From positions 53,532 to 117,531 of the forward strand of contig JAMOUW010000059.1 in assembly GCA_027067955.1 (NCBI GenBank): a DNA stretch of 64,000 bases, written 5' to 3'. Positions 17,481 through 27,127 of this stretch are shown piece by piece (position 1 is the stretch's first letter; every line of letters starts with the position of its first letter). The position numbers and the translations under genes are program-made. The DNA is from Thermaceae bacterium. Lineage in GTDB: Bacteria; Deinococcota; Deinococci; Deinococcales; Marinithermaceae. Below the pieces are notes generated by a model. The model did no database searches and was not told the DNA's origin. It was given only the letters and a program-made list of their open reading frames with translations.

Positions 17481-20400
17481 TTAGGCTTGGGGCACTGCTT
17501 CGGCCTCTAGCATGGGCCAGACCTCATCCAAACCGCCTTGGACCTCCAGCGTTTTCTCGACGGCGGTGATTACCTTCATGTAGGTCTTGGCGTCTTCCAA
17601 AACCCGGCCCTTGCGGTCTTTTAACCACTTTTCCAGCACCTGATAGCCGCCAATCCGGTACTTCCAGGCTTCGGGGCTAACGGGCTCGAAGTATTGAGTT
17701 TTGTTGATGTAAATGCGCCCGGCCACCTCGTCGTAGCGCGGCTTTTCGACCACGCCCGACCCCTCGCCAAAGAACCTGGCGCTCGGCGGAACCAGGTCGG
17801 CCGCCTCCAGAGTGTGCAGCTCGATTAGCCGCCGGCCGGGCTCGGCGAAAGCGGCAAAAGTTTTGGGAGAGCGAGGCATGGGAATGCGCGGAAAGCCGAC
17901 CCGCAAGAACTCGGCGTATTTCTCGCGGTAGGCCGGGGTATAGAGCACGGCGTAGACGTAGGCCAGAAAGTCTTCGGGGCTTACTTCGCGGCCCAGCTGC
18001 TTCATCAGCTCGAGCCATATACCGGTATCGAGATTTGGCCTTCGCGTGACCCAGCTTGTGCTATAAGGGTTAGTGGAGCCACCGGGCGACGGCGCCTCCC
18101 CGCCTTCGAGCCCGGTACTACCCGCAGGCCGGGAGGGGTCTGCGGGCGTCCATTGGAGCTGGTAGCGCTCGCTGCCCAGCTCTTTTTCGCTCGCGGTCTT
18201 TAACGCGGCAACCTCAAAACGCCCGCCCGTAACTTCCTTGATAACGGCCACCAGGTTTTCCCCACCCCTGACCTTGCGAACGTATAACCAGGTGCCCGGC
18301 TGCCGGGTATCGAGCAAAATTTTGTCGGGGCTCGACAGAAGCTGCGGTAGCTGCTCCAGCCAGGCTGCCTTTTCTTTGTCGAACCCGGGCAGGTCGGCAA
18401 ACTCCAGCTCTCCGGCGGCCAGCCGGCCCCGCGCTTTTTCGGGCTCGTCTACTTCGATACCGAGCAGCCCAAAAAAATGCTCCGGCCCCAGCTCCACCAC
18501 CTGCCCCAGCGGCGTCCGCCAGGCCCGCCAGGCCAGGTGGGCCAGGTAGCTCAGGTAAAGGTTGCGCGCACTCGAAGTATCCAGGCGCGGGGTTGCCCCG
18601 AAACCAAAAAGACCGGTGTCGGGCTCTTCGTAGAGGTGAAGGGGGAATAAATAATTGACTTCTTTCATTGAAACCGTGTGGTGCGTAATCAACCGGTTAG
18701 CAACAAAAGCGTGTTCCCACTCCTTATTGCCTTCTACCCGTTTGCTTGTTGCTAAACTTAAATTAGGTCCCGAGAGCATATGTCGCATGATTTTTCTTTG
18801 CGGCTGCCCTATAAAACCTTTGGATTTTCCCGTGTAGTAAGTCCAGCGGACGTCGAACGGACGGTAAAGAATGGGGGCCGCCAGTGCCTCCGAAATGGGC
18901 TGTTTTTTAATGTCGTCCTGAGCCCAGCGCACCTTCCAATCACGCACGTCCTTGCCCAGCTTGAAGGCCTCACGAGCAAGCTCTTCTTCCAGCTCTGCAA
19001 ACGTGCGCACCCTGTTTAACAGCTCTTGCTTGGAACTCGCTATAGTCAGCTTATCGCGCGCGGTCACAATCCCCACGCTGCTCGTGGGAAGAAGATCGTC
19101 TACCCGCGGCCACTCGCGGTAGTGCTCAATGCCCTGCGTCTGGCGTAAAACAAAGAAGTAATACGGTTCCGTTGGACTAATTATTTCCCAGGAAGTCTCG
19201 TAAACCGAGTGCCGAGAGTATATGGAAGCTTGCGCCTCGTTATTTTTAAAATCAAAATTATAATTTAGCTTAAACGGGCCAAAAATAAGCCAAAAATATT
19301 TTTCTTCCCGGGATCCCCAAAGATCAGCGTAGTAAACTTTTTTTTCTTTGACCTTGCCACTCTTGACGAATATGCCAATGGCGACGCCCTGCTGAATGTC
19401 GAATACGTTTTCGTCTGGCCCGCCGTCTGGAGCTTTTTCCTTTTTCTTGCTATTGCCGTGCAGGTTGAGAATATAAATCTCGTCAAAAGTAGTCAGCAGG
19501 CTCTGGCGCATGCCGCGGAAGGTGGGGTTGTCGAGGTAGGAGTGATTGGTAATCATAGCCACCACACCCTCGCCGTGAGTGGCAATTTTCCACTGGGCAA
19601 AGCGCAAAAATTTGACATAATCATCGTGCAGCCATTTAATTTGGCGTTCCTTTATCGGCTTCCCATTTAGCTTGAAATAACTCGGCGCAGAAGAAAAGTC
19701 TCCTTTAAGGAGTTTTTCCGTCCAGGCGTTCTTATTGGCCGAGTGGCCCGAGTAGGGCGGGTTTCCGAGGATTACTAAAATGGGCTTTTCTTGCTTTACC
19801 TCGCCCGCCAGCCGGCTCTCGAGCGAAAGCGCGCTCAGTATGGGCTCGTTGCTGCCGGGCAGGGTTTCCATCTCGAGCGTGTTGGTCAGGTACAGGTTAA
19901 AGCGCTCGTCGTCGCTCAGCTCGTAACCCAGCGCGTCTAACACCAGGCCAATCTTGAGGTGGCCCACGGCGTAGGGGGCCATCATCAGCTCGAAAGCGTA
20001 GTAGTGGGGCAGCACGTGATTTTTTATCATGCCCTTTACGCCCGCACTCCCCCAGGTGCTGCGGTGTTCTTCAACCGCCCGTTCCACCGCCATGGCCGGA
20101 AAGGTGAGGGTGCCGGCGGCCGGGTCCAGGAGTGTAACCGGCCGTTCGCCGTCGGCCAGGCCCAGGGGCGCGCCAAAGCGGGCTTTGAGGATGTGGTGCA
20201 CGCTCTCCACGATGTAACGCACCACCGGCTCAGGGGTGTAGTAAACGCCGCGGCGTTCACGTAAAGACGGGTCGTACTCGGCCAAAAAGGTTTCGTAAAA
20301 GTGAACTATCGGGTCGGTGCTGTGGTGGGTCTTCTGGTACTCCTCGAGAATGCCGGCCACGTCGGCCGCTTGCAGCACCGCGGCAATCTCGTCGAGCGTG

Positions 20401-21212
20401 ACTTCGAGGTGTTTGGGCAGATCAGCCAGCGATATGTACCTGAAGACTTCGCGCAAGACCCCCAGCGTGCGGGGAATGTAGTCGTAGGCCAGTTTGCGGT
20501 TGAATTCGCCGGGGGCGCGTATGCGGGCAGCGAACATGCCGTAGGTAAGGGTCTGGGCGAACAGATCGGCAAACTGGGCCTGGGTCAGGTCGGCAATCAG
20601 CGTTTTCTTGAAAACGTCGAAAAAGCCGCGTAACTGGTTTCCTTCGCCCTCGGCCAGCTCGGTACTGATCACCTGATCGCGCAAGAAGCGGGTGAGCCGG
20701 GCCAGCCGTTCAGCCAGCGGCCTGGCACCCAGCTTTTCGGGCAGGGAGTAGTCGAAAAAGCGGCGCAGCAGGCGCAGAAAACCCTCTTCGTCGTGCACCG
20801 GCGGCGTGCGCCCCACGAACGCCGGTGCTGGCTGAGCCAGCGTAGCGCGGGCAATCTCCTGGCCGTCGCGGTAGAGAATGAAGGTGAAGAAGTCGGTCAG
20901 GATGACGTTCGGAAAGGTGCTGCGGTAGCGCCGTAACTGCTCCGACTGGGCTATTACGTCAAGGTTTTCCCCCGGCTTCTTGGCCTCGATATAGCCAGTG
21001 ATTTTGCTGGAGCCGTCCCATACGCGAAAGTCGGGGTTACCGGCCTCGGTTTTCTTGGGCAGGATGGTTACATCGAGCCGGGGATGTCCCAGCTGCGGGC
21101 CCAGCTCTTCTAGCAGCCAGGCCAGTGCGGGGTAGAACGACTCCTCGCGGGCGTCGCCTTTTTTGATCGAGCTCGCCAGCTCTTGCAGGTACGCGCGCAC
21201 GGGCTTGGACAC
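17481..21212 (-). CDS. Single-chain restriction-modification enzyme (Type IIG/ISP-like)
   Basis: A 1243-residue protein. At the N-terminus is a PD-(D/E)XK nuclease site (NPDFRVWDG with PD at 60-61, then YIEAKKPG with E76 and K78). A helical linker follows, then an N6-adenine methyltransferase with motif I near 364 (DPAAGTLTFPAM) and motif IV NPPYSG near 484. The C-terminal part resembles the specificity domain of Type ISP enzymes. There is no helicase domain, so it is closer to Type IIG. DNA between roughly 18650 and 19760 is far more AT-rich than the flanks, and a hairpin-rich insert lies at residues 1022-1044. TATACT precedes GTG 21212 by 6 nt. Confidence 0.88.
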   Translation of the reverse strand: MSKPVRAYLQELASSIKKGDAREESFYPALAWLLEELGPQLGHPRLDVTILPKKTEAGNPDFRVWDGSSKITGYIEAKKPGENLDVIAQSEQLRRYRSTFPNVILTDFFTFILYRDGQEIARATLAQPAPAFVGRTPPVHDEEGFLRLLRRFFDYSLPEKLGARPLAERLARLTRFLRDQVISTELAEGEGNQLRGFFDVFKKTLIADLTQAQFADLFAQTLTYGMFAARIRAPGEFNRKLAYDYIPRTLGVLREVFRYISLADLPKHLEVTLDEIAAVLQAADVAGILEEYQKTHHSTDPIVHFYETFLAEYDPSLRERRGVYYTPEPVVRYIVESVHHILKARFGAPLGLADGERPVTLLDPAAGTLTFPAMAVERAVEEHRSTWGSAGVKGMIKNHVLPHYYAFELMMAPYAVGHLKIGLVLDALGYELSDDERFNLYLTNTLEMETLPGSNEPILSALSLESRLAGEVKQEKPILVILGNPPYSGHSANKNAWTEKLLKGDFSSAPSYFKLNGKPIKERQIKWLHDDYVKFLRFAQWKIATHGEGVVAMITNHSYLDNPTFRGMRQSLLTTFDEIYILNLHGNSKKKEKAPDGGPDENVFDIQQGVAIGIFVKSGKVKEKKVYYADLWGSREEKYFWLIFGPFKLNYNFDFKNNEAQASIYSRHSVYETSWEIISPTEPYYFFVLRQTQGIEHYREWPRVDDLLPTSSVGIVTARDKLTIASSKQELLNRVRTFAELEEELAREAFKLGKDVRDWKVRWAQDDIKKQPISEALAAPILYRPFDVRWTYYTGKSKGFIGQPQRKIMRHMLSGPNLSLATSKRVEGNKEWEHAFVANRLITHHTVSMKEVNYLFPLHLYEEPDTGLFGFGATPRLDTSSARNLYLSYLAHLAWRAWRTPLGQVVELGPEHFFGLLGIEVDEPEKARGRLAAGELEFADLPGFDKEKAAWLEQLPQLLSSPDKILLDTRQPGTWLYVRKVRGGENLVAVIKEVTGGRFEVAALKTASEKELGSERYQLQWTPADPSRPAGSTGLEGGEAPSPGGSTNPYSTSWVTRRPNLDTGIWLELMKQLGREVSPEDFLAYVYAVLYTPAYREKYAEFLRVGFPRIPMPRSPKTFAAFAEPGRRLIELHTLEAADLVPPSARFFGEGSGVVEKPRYDEVAGRIYINKTQYFEPVSPEAWKYRIGGYQVLEKWLKDRKGRVLEDAKTYMKVITAVEKTLEVQGGLDEVWPMLEAEAVPQA
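18081..18146. repeat. Two adjacent palindromes inside the restriction gene
   Basis: ACCGGGC (18081-18087) pairs with GCCCGGT (18110-18116), and CCCGCAG (18121-18127) pairs with CTGCGGG (18140-18146). Together they encode a low-complexity Pro/Gly/Ser linker. This looks like a short mobile palindromic element captured in frame. Confidence 0.5.
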
Positions 21213-21327
21213 ATACCGAGTATACGACCGCGCCGGGGCCGCAGCGCTTTTGCCGTGCTCGATGCTGCGAAATGCGCAGCGTGATAGTTCAACCCGCAGC
21301 TATGGAGAACAAAAATTATCATGAAGT

Positions 21328-22071
21328 ATGTATCGCATTATGCCGGTCTTGCTGCTCTTTGCTCTTGGCCAGGTGGCGGCCGCCAAATCGTTTTCCTGGG
21401 GGCCTTATACCGTTGTAGTCGAAGACTTCGTAGACGAAAGCGGCCTGGAAATGCAGCGGCTGCTGCTGCAAAAAGACGGCGAAGAAACGGTTCTGGCTGA
21501 AGACTACCTGGTAAGCGCCGAGCTGGCCGAGGTTACCGGCGAGGGCCTGCCGGAGCTGATCGTCAATACCTACTCCGGCGGCGCCCACTGCTGCAATACG
21601 GTTAGCATCTTCAGCCTGCAAGACGGTGAGGTGATCACTCTCAGCAGCGGCGGCTGGGGCAGCGGCGGCCTGGCAATGGTGCGCGATAGCGACGGCGACG
21701 GCAGGGCCGAGCTGACGCTGGTGAAGATTTATGAATACATCGACGGCCTCTGCTTCGCCTGTTCGCCGGCGGTCTGGCGAACCTTCGTATGGAACGACGG
21801 CCTCTTTGTTGACGCCACCAAGCGTTACCCCGACTCTACTCAAAAAGCGGCGCAAGACGCCCTGGCCGCCCTCGAGAAAGCCCTGGATTCACAAAGCGCC
21901 GACGGTTTCGACCTCATCTTTCACGCCACCACCTACTGGGTGAACTCCTACGCTCTCGGCCGCGGCGAAGAAGCCTGGGCGCGGCTGGCAGCCCGCTTGC
22001 CGCCGGAGGTAATGAACTGGCTGAAAAAGAACCGCATAGAACTCTTGCACCCCTTCTCGGCACTGCCCTAG
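21328..22071 (+). CDS. Secreted protein of unknown function
   Basis: A 247-residue protein with a signal peptide ([17 protein letters not shown]). The region [25 protein letters not shown], followed by [15 protein letters not shown], resembles FG-GAP/VCBS-like calcium-binding loops. A pair of Cys-rich spots (HCCNT, CFACS) could form disulfides. I do not recognise a named family. TATCAT lies 5 nt before ATG 21328. It is followed 37 nt later by ruvB, with its own leaderless-type promoter. Confidence 0.72.
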   Translation: MYRIMPVLLLFALGQVAAAKSFSWGPYTVVVEDFVDESGLEMQRLLLQKDGEETVLAEDYLVSAELAEVTGEGLPELIVNTYSGGAHCCNTVSIFSLQDGEVITLSSGGWGSGGLAMVRDSDGDGRAELTLVKIYEYIDGLCFACSPAVWRTFVWNDGLFVDATKRYPDSTQKAAQDALAALEKALDSQSADGFDLIFHATTYWVNSYALGRGEEAWARLAARLPPEVMNWLKKNRIELLHPFSALP

Positions 22072-22108
22072 CCCGCTTTCCGCCCGAACCGGAAGGTATC
22101 ATGGACCC

Positions 22109-23095
22109 GTGGAGCTAGACCTCACCCTGCGCCCCGAGAGCCTGGACGACTACGTCGGCCAGGAACGCCTCAAGGCCAAGCTGGCCGTCTACCTGCAAGC
22201 AGCTAGGCAGCGCGGCGAGCCGCTGGATCACCTTTTGCTCTTCGGGCCGCCGGGGCTGGGCAAGACCACGCTGGCCCACGTAATCGCCGCCGAGATGGGG
22301 GTAAACATTCGGGTTACCTCGGGCCCGGCGATCGAAAAACCGGGCGATCTGGCGGCCATTCTGACCAACAGCCTGGAAGAGGGCGACGTGCTCTTCATCG
22401 ACGAGATCCACCGCCTCAGCCGCACCGCTGAAGAGCACCTCTACCCGGCAATGGAAGACTTCAAGATAGACATCGTCATCGGCCAGGGCCCGGCGGCGCG
22501 GACGATCCGGCTCGATCTGCCGCGCTTTACCCTCATAGGCGCCACCACCCGGCCCGGGCTGATCTCCGGTCCGCTGCGCAGCCGCTTCGGCATCGTCGAG
22601 CACCTGGAGTTCTATACAGATGAGGAGCTTGCCCGGGGCGTAGAACGCGACGCCCGCTTGATGGGCATCGGAGTGAACCGCGAGGCGGCGCTGGAAATCG
22701 GCCGCCGCAGCCGCGGCACCATGCGCATTGCCAAACGGCTGTTCCGCCGTGTGCGCGATTACGCCGAGGTGGCCGGCGAGGAAACGGTTACCCTGGAGCG
22801 GGCCCGTAAGGCTCTGGATGCGCTCGGCCTCGACGAACTGGGCCTGGAGGCCCGCGACCGCCGCATCCTGGAAACGATGATCATGAAGTTCGCCGGGGGC
22901 CCGGTGGGGCTCGAAACCCTGGCCACCGCCATGCACGAAGACCCGGCGACGCTGGAGGAAGTGCACGAACCCTATCTGATCCAGCTGGGATTGGTGCAAC
23001 GCACCCCGCGCGGCCGCGTGGCCACGCCCAAGGCATACCAGCACCTGGGGCTGCCGCTGCCCGAAGGAATCCAGCCTCTTTTCGAGGAATCATGA
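22109..23095 (+). CDS. ruvB: Holliday junction branch migration helicase RuvB
   Basis: A 328-residue AAA+ motor that drives branch migration with RuvA. Seen are the N-terminal [16 protein letters not shown], Walker [10 protein letters not shown] (46-54), Walker [10 protein letters not shown], sensor 1 [10 protein letters not shown], arginine finger PLRSRFG and a C-terminal winged helix ([16 protein letters not shown]). TATCAT with 6 nt to GTG 22109 supports this start. RuvA and RuvC are not adjacent. The stop overlaps the next start (ATGA). Confidence 0.97.
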   Translation: MELDLTLRPESLDDYVGQERLKAKLAVYLQAARQRGEPLDHLLLFGPPGLGKTTLAHVIAAEMGVNIRVTSGPAIEKPGDLAAILTNSLEEGDVLFIDEIHRLSRTAEEHLYPAMEDFKIDIVIGQGPAARTIRLDLPRFTLIGATTRPGLISGPLRSRFGIVEHLEFYTDEELARGVERDARLMGIGVNREAALEIGRRSRGTMRIAKRLFRRVRDYAEVAGEETVTLERARKALDALGLDELGLEARDRRILETMIMKFAGGPVGLETLATAMHEDPATLEEVHEPYLIQLGLVQRTPRGRVATPKAYQHLGLPLPEGIQPLFEES

Positions 23096-24138
23096 TCAAG
23101 GGAACCCTCAAGGAAATAGACCTCGGAGAGCTTCTCAAGGCTCTGGAGGCGGCCAAGCGTTCGGCCATAATAACGGTTAAATCCCGCTCCGGCTGGGGTC
23201 GTATCCACCTGAACATTGGTCGCATGGTTTACGCTCGCACCGAGCCGGGGCCCCACCTGGGCGAATACCTGGTGCGCCTGGGATTCGTAAACTTGAAGGA
23301 AATACAGGATCTTGTGCTCCTGCAACGCAACGAAAACCCCGGCACCCCGCTGGGGCAGCTGGCGCTCAGCAAGAAGCTAATCACCGAACAGGACTTGCGC
23401 GAAGCGTTGTTTTCTCAGGTAATCGAATCCATTGCCACCATGCTCAGCTGGCAATCGGGGTCGGTCCTGGCGGAAGGTTCGGGCGAGAACGCCTCTCAGG
23501 TTCCCCTGCCCTACACCCTAGAAACCCGGGCCGCGGTGCTGGAAGCGGCACGGCGGCTCGATGAGTGGCGCAGGGGGAGCGTGGAGGCGGACGAGGTGCT
23601 GGTGCTCGCGGGTGACCCCACCCGCCACTCGCTACCGCGCGAAGCCTGGCAGCTGCTGGAAATAGCCGACGGTGCCCACCGCGCCCGCAGTCTGGCGGTG
23701 GAAGCGGGCCTGCCGGAGGAACACGCCTTCCATCTGCTATACGAACTCAAGAGCCGCGGCCTCCTGCGCCCGGCCACGGTAGCCCCCGAAGACCCCCTCG
23801 TGCTCATCTGGGCCGAGTCGAGCCTGGTTCGCCGCCTGCTCTTCGTGCTGCTCGAACGCGAGCGCTTCCGTACCTTGATCGCGCCCAACGCCGAGATGGC
23901 CCTGCGGATGATCAAACGCAAGCGTCCCGCGGCGGTGCTGGTGGAAGGCGACCAGCTCCCCGAGCGGGTGCGGGAGATACGCAGCAGCGACGAAGGTCGC
24001 TATGTGCTGCTATGGGTGATAAGCGAACAACCGCCCCGGGGAATCTGGGTGCGCAGCAACCGCGTGCAGTACATCCGCAAACCATTCAAAGAGGACGACG
24101 TGCTGGAGGCGCTGGCACCGCTGCGGCGCTCGATCTAA
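23092..24138 (+). CDS. DUF4388 (PATAN) protein with degenerate receiver-like C-terminus
   Basis: A 348-residue protein. The N-terminal region ([30 protein letters not shown]) is typical of DUF4388/PATAN domains found in bacterial regulators, and the central part has a winged-helix look. The last 120 residues resemble a response-regulator receiver ([21 protein letters not shown], then [18 protein letters not shown]), but the usual acidic pocket and phospho-Asp are not evident. It overlaps ruvB by 4 nt and ade by 4 nt tail to tail. A link to DNA repair control is only suggested by position. Confidence 0.75.
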   Translation: MIKGTLKEIDLGELLKALEAAKRSAIITVKSRSGWGRIHLNIGRMVYARTEPGPHLGEYLVRLGFVNLKEIQDLVLLQRNENPGTPLGQLALSKKLITEQDLREALFSQVIESIATMLSWQSGSVLAEGSGENASQVPLPYTLETRAAVLEAARRLDEWRRGSVEADEVLVLAGDPTRHSLPREAWQLLEIADGAHRARSLAVEAGLPEEHAFHLLYELKSRGLLRPATVAPEDPLVLIWAESSLVRRLLFVLLERERFRTLIAPNAEMALRMIKRKRPAAVLVEGDQLPERVREIRSSDEGRYVLLWVISEQPPRGIWVRSNRVQYIRKPFKEDDVLEALAPLRRSI

Positions 24139-25853
24139 ACCCAGAGGTCCACCAGCACGAAGCGGTCCACGTCCACCAGCCCGCGGTCGGTAAGCTTGAT
24201 GTGAGGAATCACCTCCAGGGGCAGAAAAGCCAGCTGCATGAAGGGGTCGCGCGAACGCGCACCCAGGCGCTCGCGGGTAACGCGCAGAAGCGCGTCCATC
24301 TCTTCCCGCACCCGCTCGATGGGTTCGTCGGACATGAGCCCGGCGATCGGCAGGGGTAAGAGCTCCAGAACCTCCGCCCCCAGGGCCGCAACGTAGCCGC
24401 CGCCCGCCTCCACCAGCGCCCGCAGCGCCGTATGCATGGAAAGGTCGTCCATGCCGGCAACGGTAAGGTTGTGGCTGTCGTGACCCACGCTGCCGGCTAT
24501 GGCACCGCGCGCAAGCCCCAGGCCACGAACGAAGCCGACGGCGTGACCGCCGCCGTTCCCGTGGCGCTCCAGCACCGCCAGCTTAGCCAGATCGCGCCGG
24601 GGATCGGCCACCGCCATACCGTCCTTAACAAGGGGCTCCACATGCTCCTCCCCGGTGATCAGCTGCCCTTCACGGGCGACTATCACCCGCATCTTCTTCC
24701 CGCGCGCCGGCAGGGCCAGGTTCACCCGGCCCGGATCTACCCGAATGGTGTCGCGCACCGTGGCTTCGCCGGCCACCGGTGCGCCCGCGAACAACACCCG
24801 GCCCTCCCGGGCCACCTTGCGTCCGCGAAACCAAACAGCGCGGGCATTGAAACCCTCCAGATCGTCAAAAACTACCAGGTCCGCCAGGCGGCCCGGGGAA
24901 ACCGCTCCGCGGTCGCGCAACCCGAAGGCCTCGGCGGCACTCAGGGTAGCCATGCGCAGCGCCAGCAGCGGCTCCACCCCGTTCGCCACCGCCAGGCGCA
25001 GCATATGGTCCACGTGCCCTGACCCCAGCAGCTGCTCGGGGTGGCGGTCGTCGGAGCAGAACGCCATGCGCGCGGCAGTAAGCGGATTGACAGCCGGCAG
25101 CAGGTCTTCGAGATTGCGCGCCGCCGTTCCTTCGCGCAAAAACACGTACAGCCCCGCCGCCACCTTTTCCAGCGCCTCCTCCGGCTCCACCGATTCGTGG
25201 TCGGCCCAGGGCCCCGCTACGACGTAGGCCGCCAGGGTCTTCCCGTTCACGCCGGGCGCGTGACCGTCTATAGGCCGCCCCCGAAAGGCCAGCAGCTTTT
25301 CGACCGCGTCACCGTCGCCGTATACCGCCCCGGGCACGTTCATGAACTCGGCGAGCCCCAGTACCCGCGGATGCGAAAGGAACGGTTGCAGTTCTTCCAG
25401 ACCCAAGACCGCTCCGCTGGTAGAAAGGTGCGACGCCGGCACGCAGCTGGGCAGATTGACAAGCACGTCCAGCGGCAGTCCTTCGCTGGCTTCCAGCAGG
25501 TAACGTATGCCCGCGCCTCCCGCCACGTTGGCGATCTCGTGGGGATCGCTGATCACGGTGGTGGTCCCCCGGGGAACCACCGCCCGGGCATATTCTGCAG
25601 GGCGCACCATGCTCGACTCCAGGTGCACGTGGGCGTCTATCAGACCAGGGGCAAGATAGCCTCCTCCCAGATCCTCGCTCTGCGAACCCCCGTAGTCGCC
25701 CACCCCGGCTATGTAACCCAGGGCGAGGGCAACGTTCCCCTCCACGATGCGCCCCGCGAACACGTCTACCACGCGCGCGTTCGTGAGCACAAGGTCGGGT
25801 TCGGCGTCACCGCGCGCCACGGCGAGCAAATGCCGGAACGTTTCGGAGTCCAT
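24135..25853 (-). CDS. ade: Adenine deaminase
   Basis: A 572-residue amidohydrolase converting adenine to hypoxanthine for purine salvage. Metal and family motifs are LAPGLIDAHVHLESSMVRPAEY, TTTVISDPHEIANV, GHAPGV, CSDDRHPEQLLGSGHVDHM and GSVGHDSHNL in the C-terminal domain. I start at ATG 25853, which has TATACT 5 nt upstream; the 37 extra residues of the longer reading are arginine-rich and not family-like. It is divergent from ttuB. Confidence 0.93.
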   Translation of the reverse strand: MDSETFRHLLAVARGDAEPDLVLTNARVVDVFAGRIVEGNVALALGYIAGVGDYGGSQSEDLGGGYLAPGLIDAHVHLESSMVRPAEYARAVVPRGTTTVISDPHEIANVAGGAGIRYLLEASEGLPLDVLVNLPSCVPASHLSTSGAVLGLEELQPFLSHPRVLGLAEFMNVPGAVYGDGDAVEKLLAFRGRPIDGHAPGVNGKTLAAYVVAGPWADHESVEPEEALEKVAAGLYVFLREGTAARNLEDLLPAVNPLTAARMAFCSDDRHPEQLLGSGHVDHMLRLAVANGVEPLLALRMATLSAAEAFGLRDRGAVSPGRLADLVVFDDLEGFNARAVWFRGRKVAREGRVLFAGAPVAGEATVRDTIRVDPGRVNLALPARGKKMRVIVAREGQLITGEEHVEPLVKDGMAVADPRRDLAKLAVLERHGNGGGHAVGFVRGLGLARGAIAGSVGHDSHNLTVAGMDDLSMHTALRALVEAGGGYVAALGAEVLELLPLPIAGLMSDEPIERVREEMDALLRVTRERLGARSRDPFMQLAFLPLEVIPHIKLTDRGLVDVDRFVLVDLWV

Positions 25854-25937
25854 GGCTAAGTATATCGGGGAGGCGACAAAAAACTGTGCGCAGCGTCCGC
25901 GCCGGTACCCTCCGCTCCGCTGTGCTAAGGTACGGCC

Positions 25938-26141
25938 GTGAAGGTGATTCTGCGAACGCCACACAAGGAGGAGCGGGAAATTCAGGGACCGCTGACGGTG
26001 CGCGAAATGCTGACGCGATTGGACGTGGACCCTGAAGGGGTCATAGTGGCCCGGGGCCGGGAACTGCTCACCCAGGACACGCTTTTGAATGATAGTGACA
26101 CGGTCGAAATCATCCGCGCCATCTCGGGGGGCGGCCTATGA
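25938..26141 (+). CDS. ttuB: Ubiquitin-like sulfur carrier for tRNA 2-thiolation
   Basis: A 67-residue ThiS/MoaD-fold protein (VKVILRTPHKEEREIQG..LTVREMLTRLDVDPEG..VARGRELLT). It is named TtuB because it overlaps ttuA by 4 nt, as expected for the Thermus system that donates sulfur to m5U54 in tRNA. Such carriers normally end in Gly-Gly, which is thiocarboxylated. Here the end is ISGGGL, so one Leu follows the glycines. TAAGGT lies 6 nt before GTG 25938. Confidence 0.85.
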   Translation: MKVILRTPHKEEREIQGPLTVREMLTRLDVDPEGVIVARGRELLTQDTLLNDSDTVEIIRAISGGGL

Positions 26142-27127
26142 GATGTTCGGTTTGCGGTGCGCCCGCCCAGGTGGAAGTGCGGCGGCGCAATCAGGCCTTC
26201 TGCCCCGAGCATTACCGCGCCTGGTTCGTTAATGAAGTGCGGCGCAACCTGAAGCGCCACCAGATGATCCGCAAGGGCGACCGGGTGCTCGTGGCGGTTA
26301 GTGGCGGCAAGGACTCGCTGGTGCTGTGGGATACGCTCACCGGTCTGGGCTACCGGACCACCGGATTCCACATCCAGCTGGGGATCGGCGACTATTCGAA
26401 GCGTGCGCTCGCGGCTACCCGCGCCTTCGCTGAAGAGCGGGGGCTCGAGCTGCTGGTCGTGGACGTGCGGGAAAGCTTCGGCCTCACCATCCCCCAGCTG
26501 GCCCAATCCACCGGCCGCGCAGCCTGCAGCGGTTGCGGGCTTTCGAAACGCTATCTGATGAACCGGGTCGCCGCAGACGAAGGCTACGGTGTAGTGGCCA
26601 CCGGCCACAACCTCGACGACGAGGCCGCCACCCTGATGGGAAACGTCAGCCGCTGGCAAACGGACGCCCTGGTACGCCAGGGACCGCTGTTAGAGGAACG
26701 CGAGGGGCTGGCCCGGCGCATAAAACCCCTTTACACCCTCACCGAACGCGAGGTGGCCGCCTACGCCTTCCTCGCCGGCATAGAGTACCAGCACGAAGAG
26801 TGCCCGCACGCCGAGGGGGCCAAGAGCCTGCTTTATAAGGACATTCTCAACCGTCTGGAAACCCGTATGCCCGGAACCAAACAGGCATTCCTCGTGCAAT
26901 ATCTGAAAAAGGTGCAACCGGTATTGAAAGAGGGTCTAGCCGGGGGCGATGTAGAGCTGCGCCGCTGCGAGCGCTGCGGCCAGGTCACTACCGGCAGCGT
27001 CTGCGCCCACTGCAAGCTGTGGGACCGCGCCTACGCGCGCGCCAAGAAACGGCGGCTCCTGCTGGAGAGCCGCGGCTTCGACCCGCGGCCCAAGGTGGAC
27101 CGCCTGAAACCCGCTAGCGAAGCCTGA
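26138..27127 (+). CDS. ttuA: tRNA-5-methyluridine(54) 2-sulfurtransferase
   Basis: A 329-residue enzyme of the TtcA/TtuA group that forms 2-thioribothymidine at position 54, stabilising tRNA at high temperature. The N-terminal zinc finger has C3, C6, C22 and H25. The PP-loop is SGGKDS (55-60), and Fe-S cysteines are in RAACSGCGLSK and HEECPHAEG. A C-terminal zinc ribbon follows (CERCGQVTTGSVCAHC). It is coupled to ttuB by ATGA overlap. Its last 14 nt overlap the LptD-like gene tail to tail. Confidence 0.95.
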   Translation: MRCSVCGAPAQVEVRRRNQAFCPEHYRAWFVNEVRRNLKRHQMIRKGDRVLVAVSGGKDSLVLWDTLTGLGYRTTGFHIQLGIGDYSKRALAATRAFAEERGLELLVVDVRESFGLTIPQLAQSTGRAACSGCGLSKRYLMNRVAADEGYGVVATGHNLDDEAATLMGNVSRWQTDALVRQGPLLEEREGLARRIKPLYTLTEREVAAYAFLAGIEYQHEECPHAEGAKSLLYKDILNRLETRMPGTKQAFLVQYLKKVQPVLKEGLAGGDVELRRCERCGQVTTGSVCAHCKLWDRAYARAKKRRLLLESRGFDPRPKVDRLKPASEA

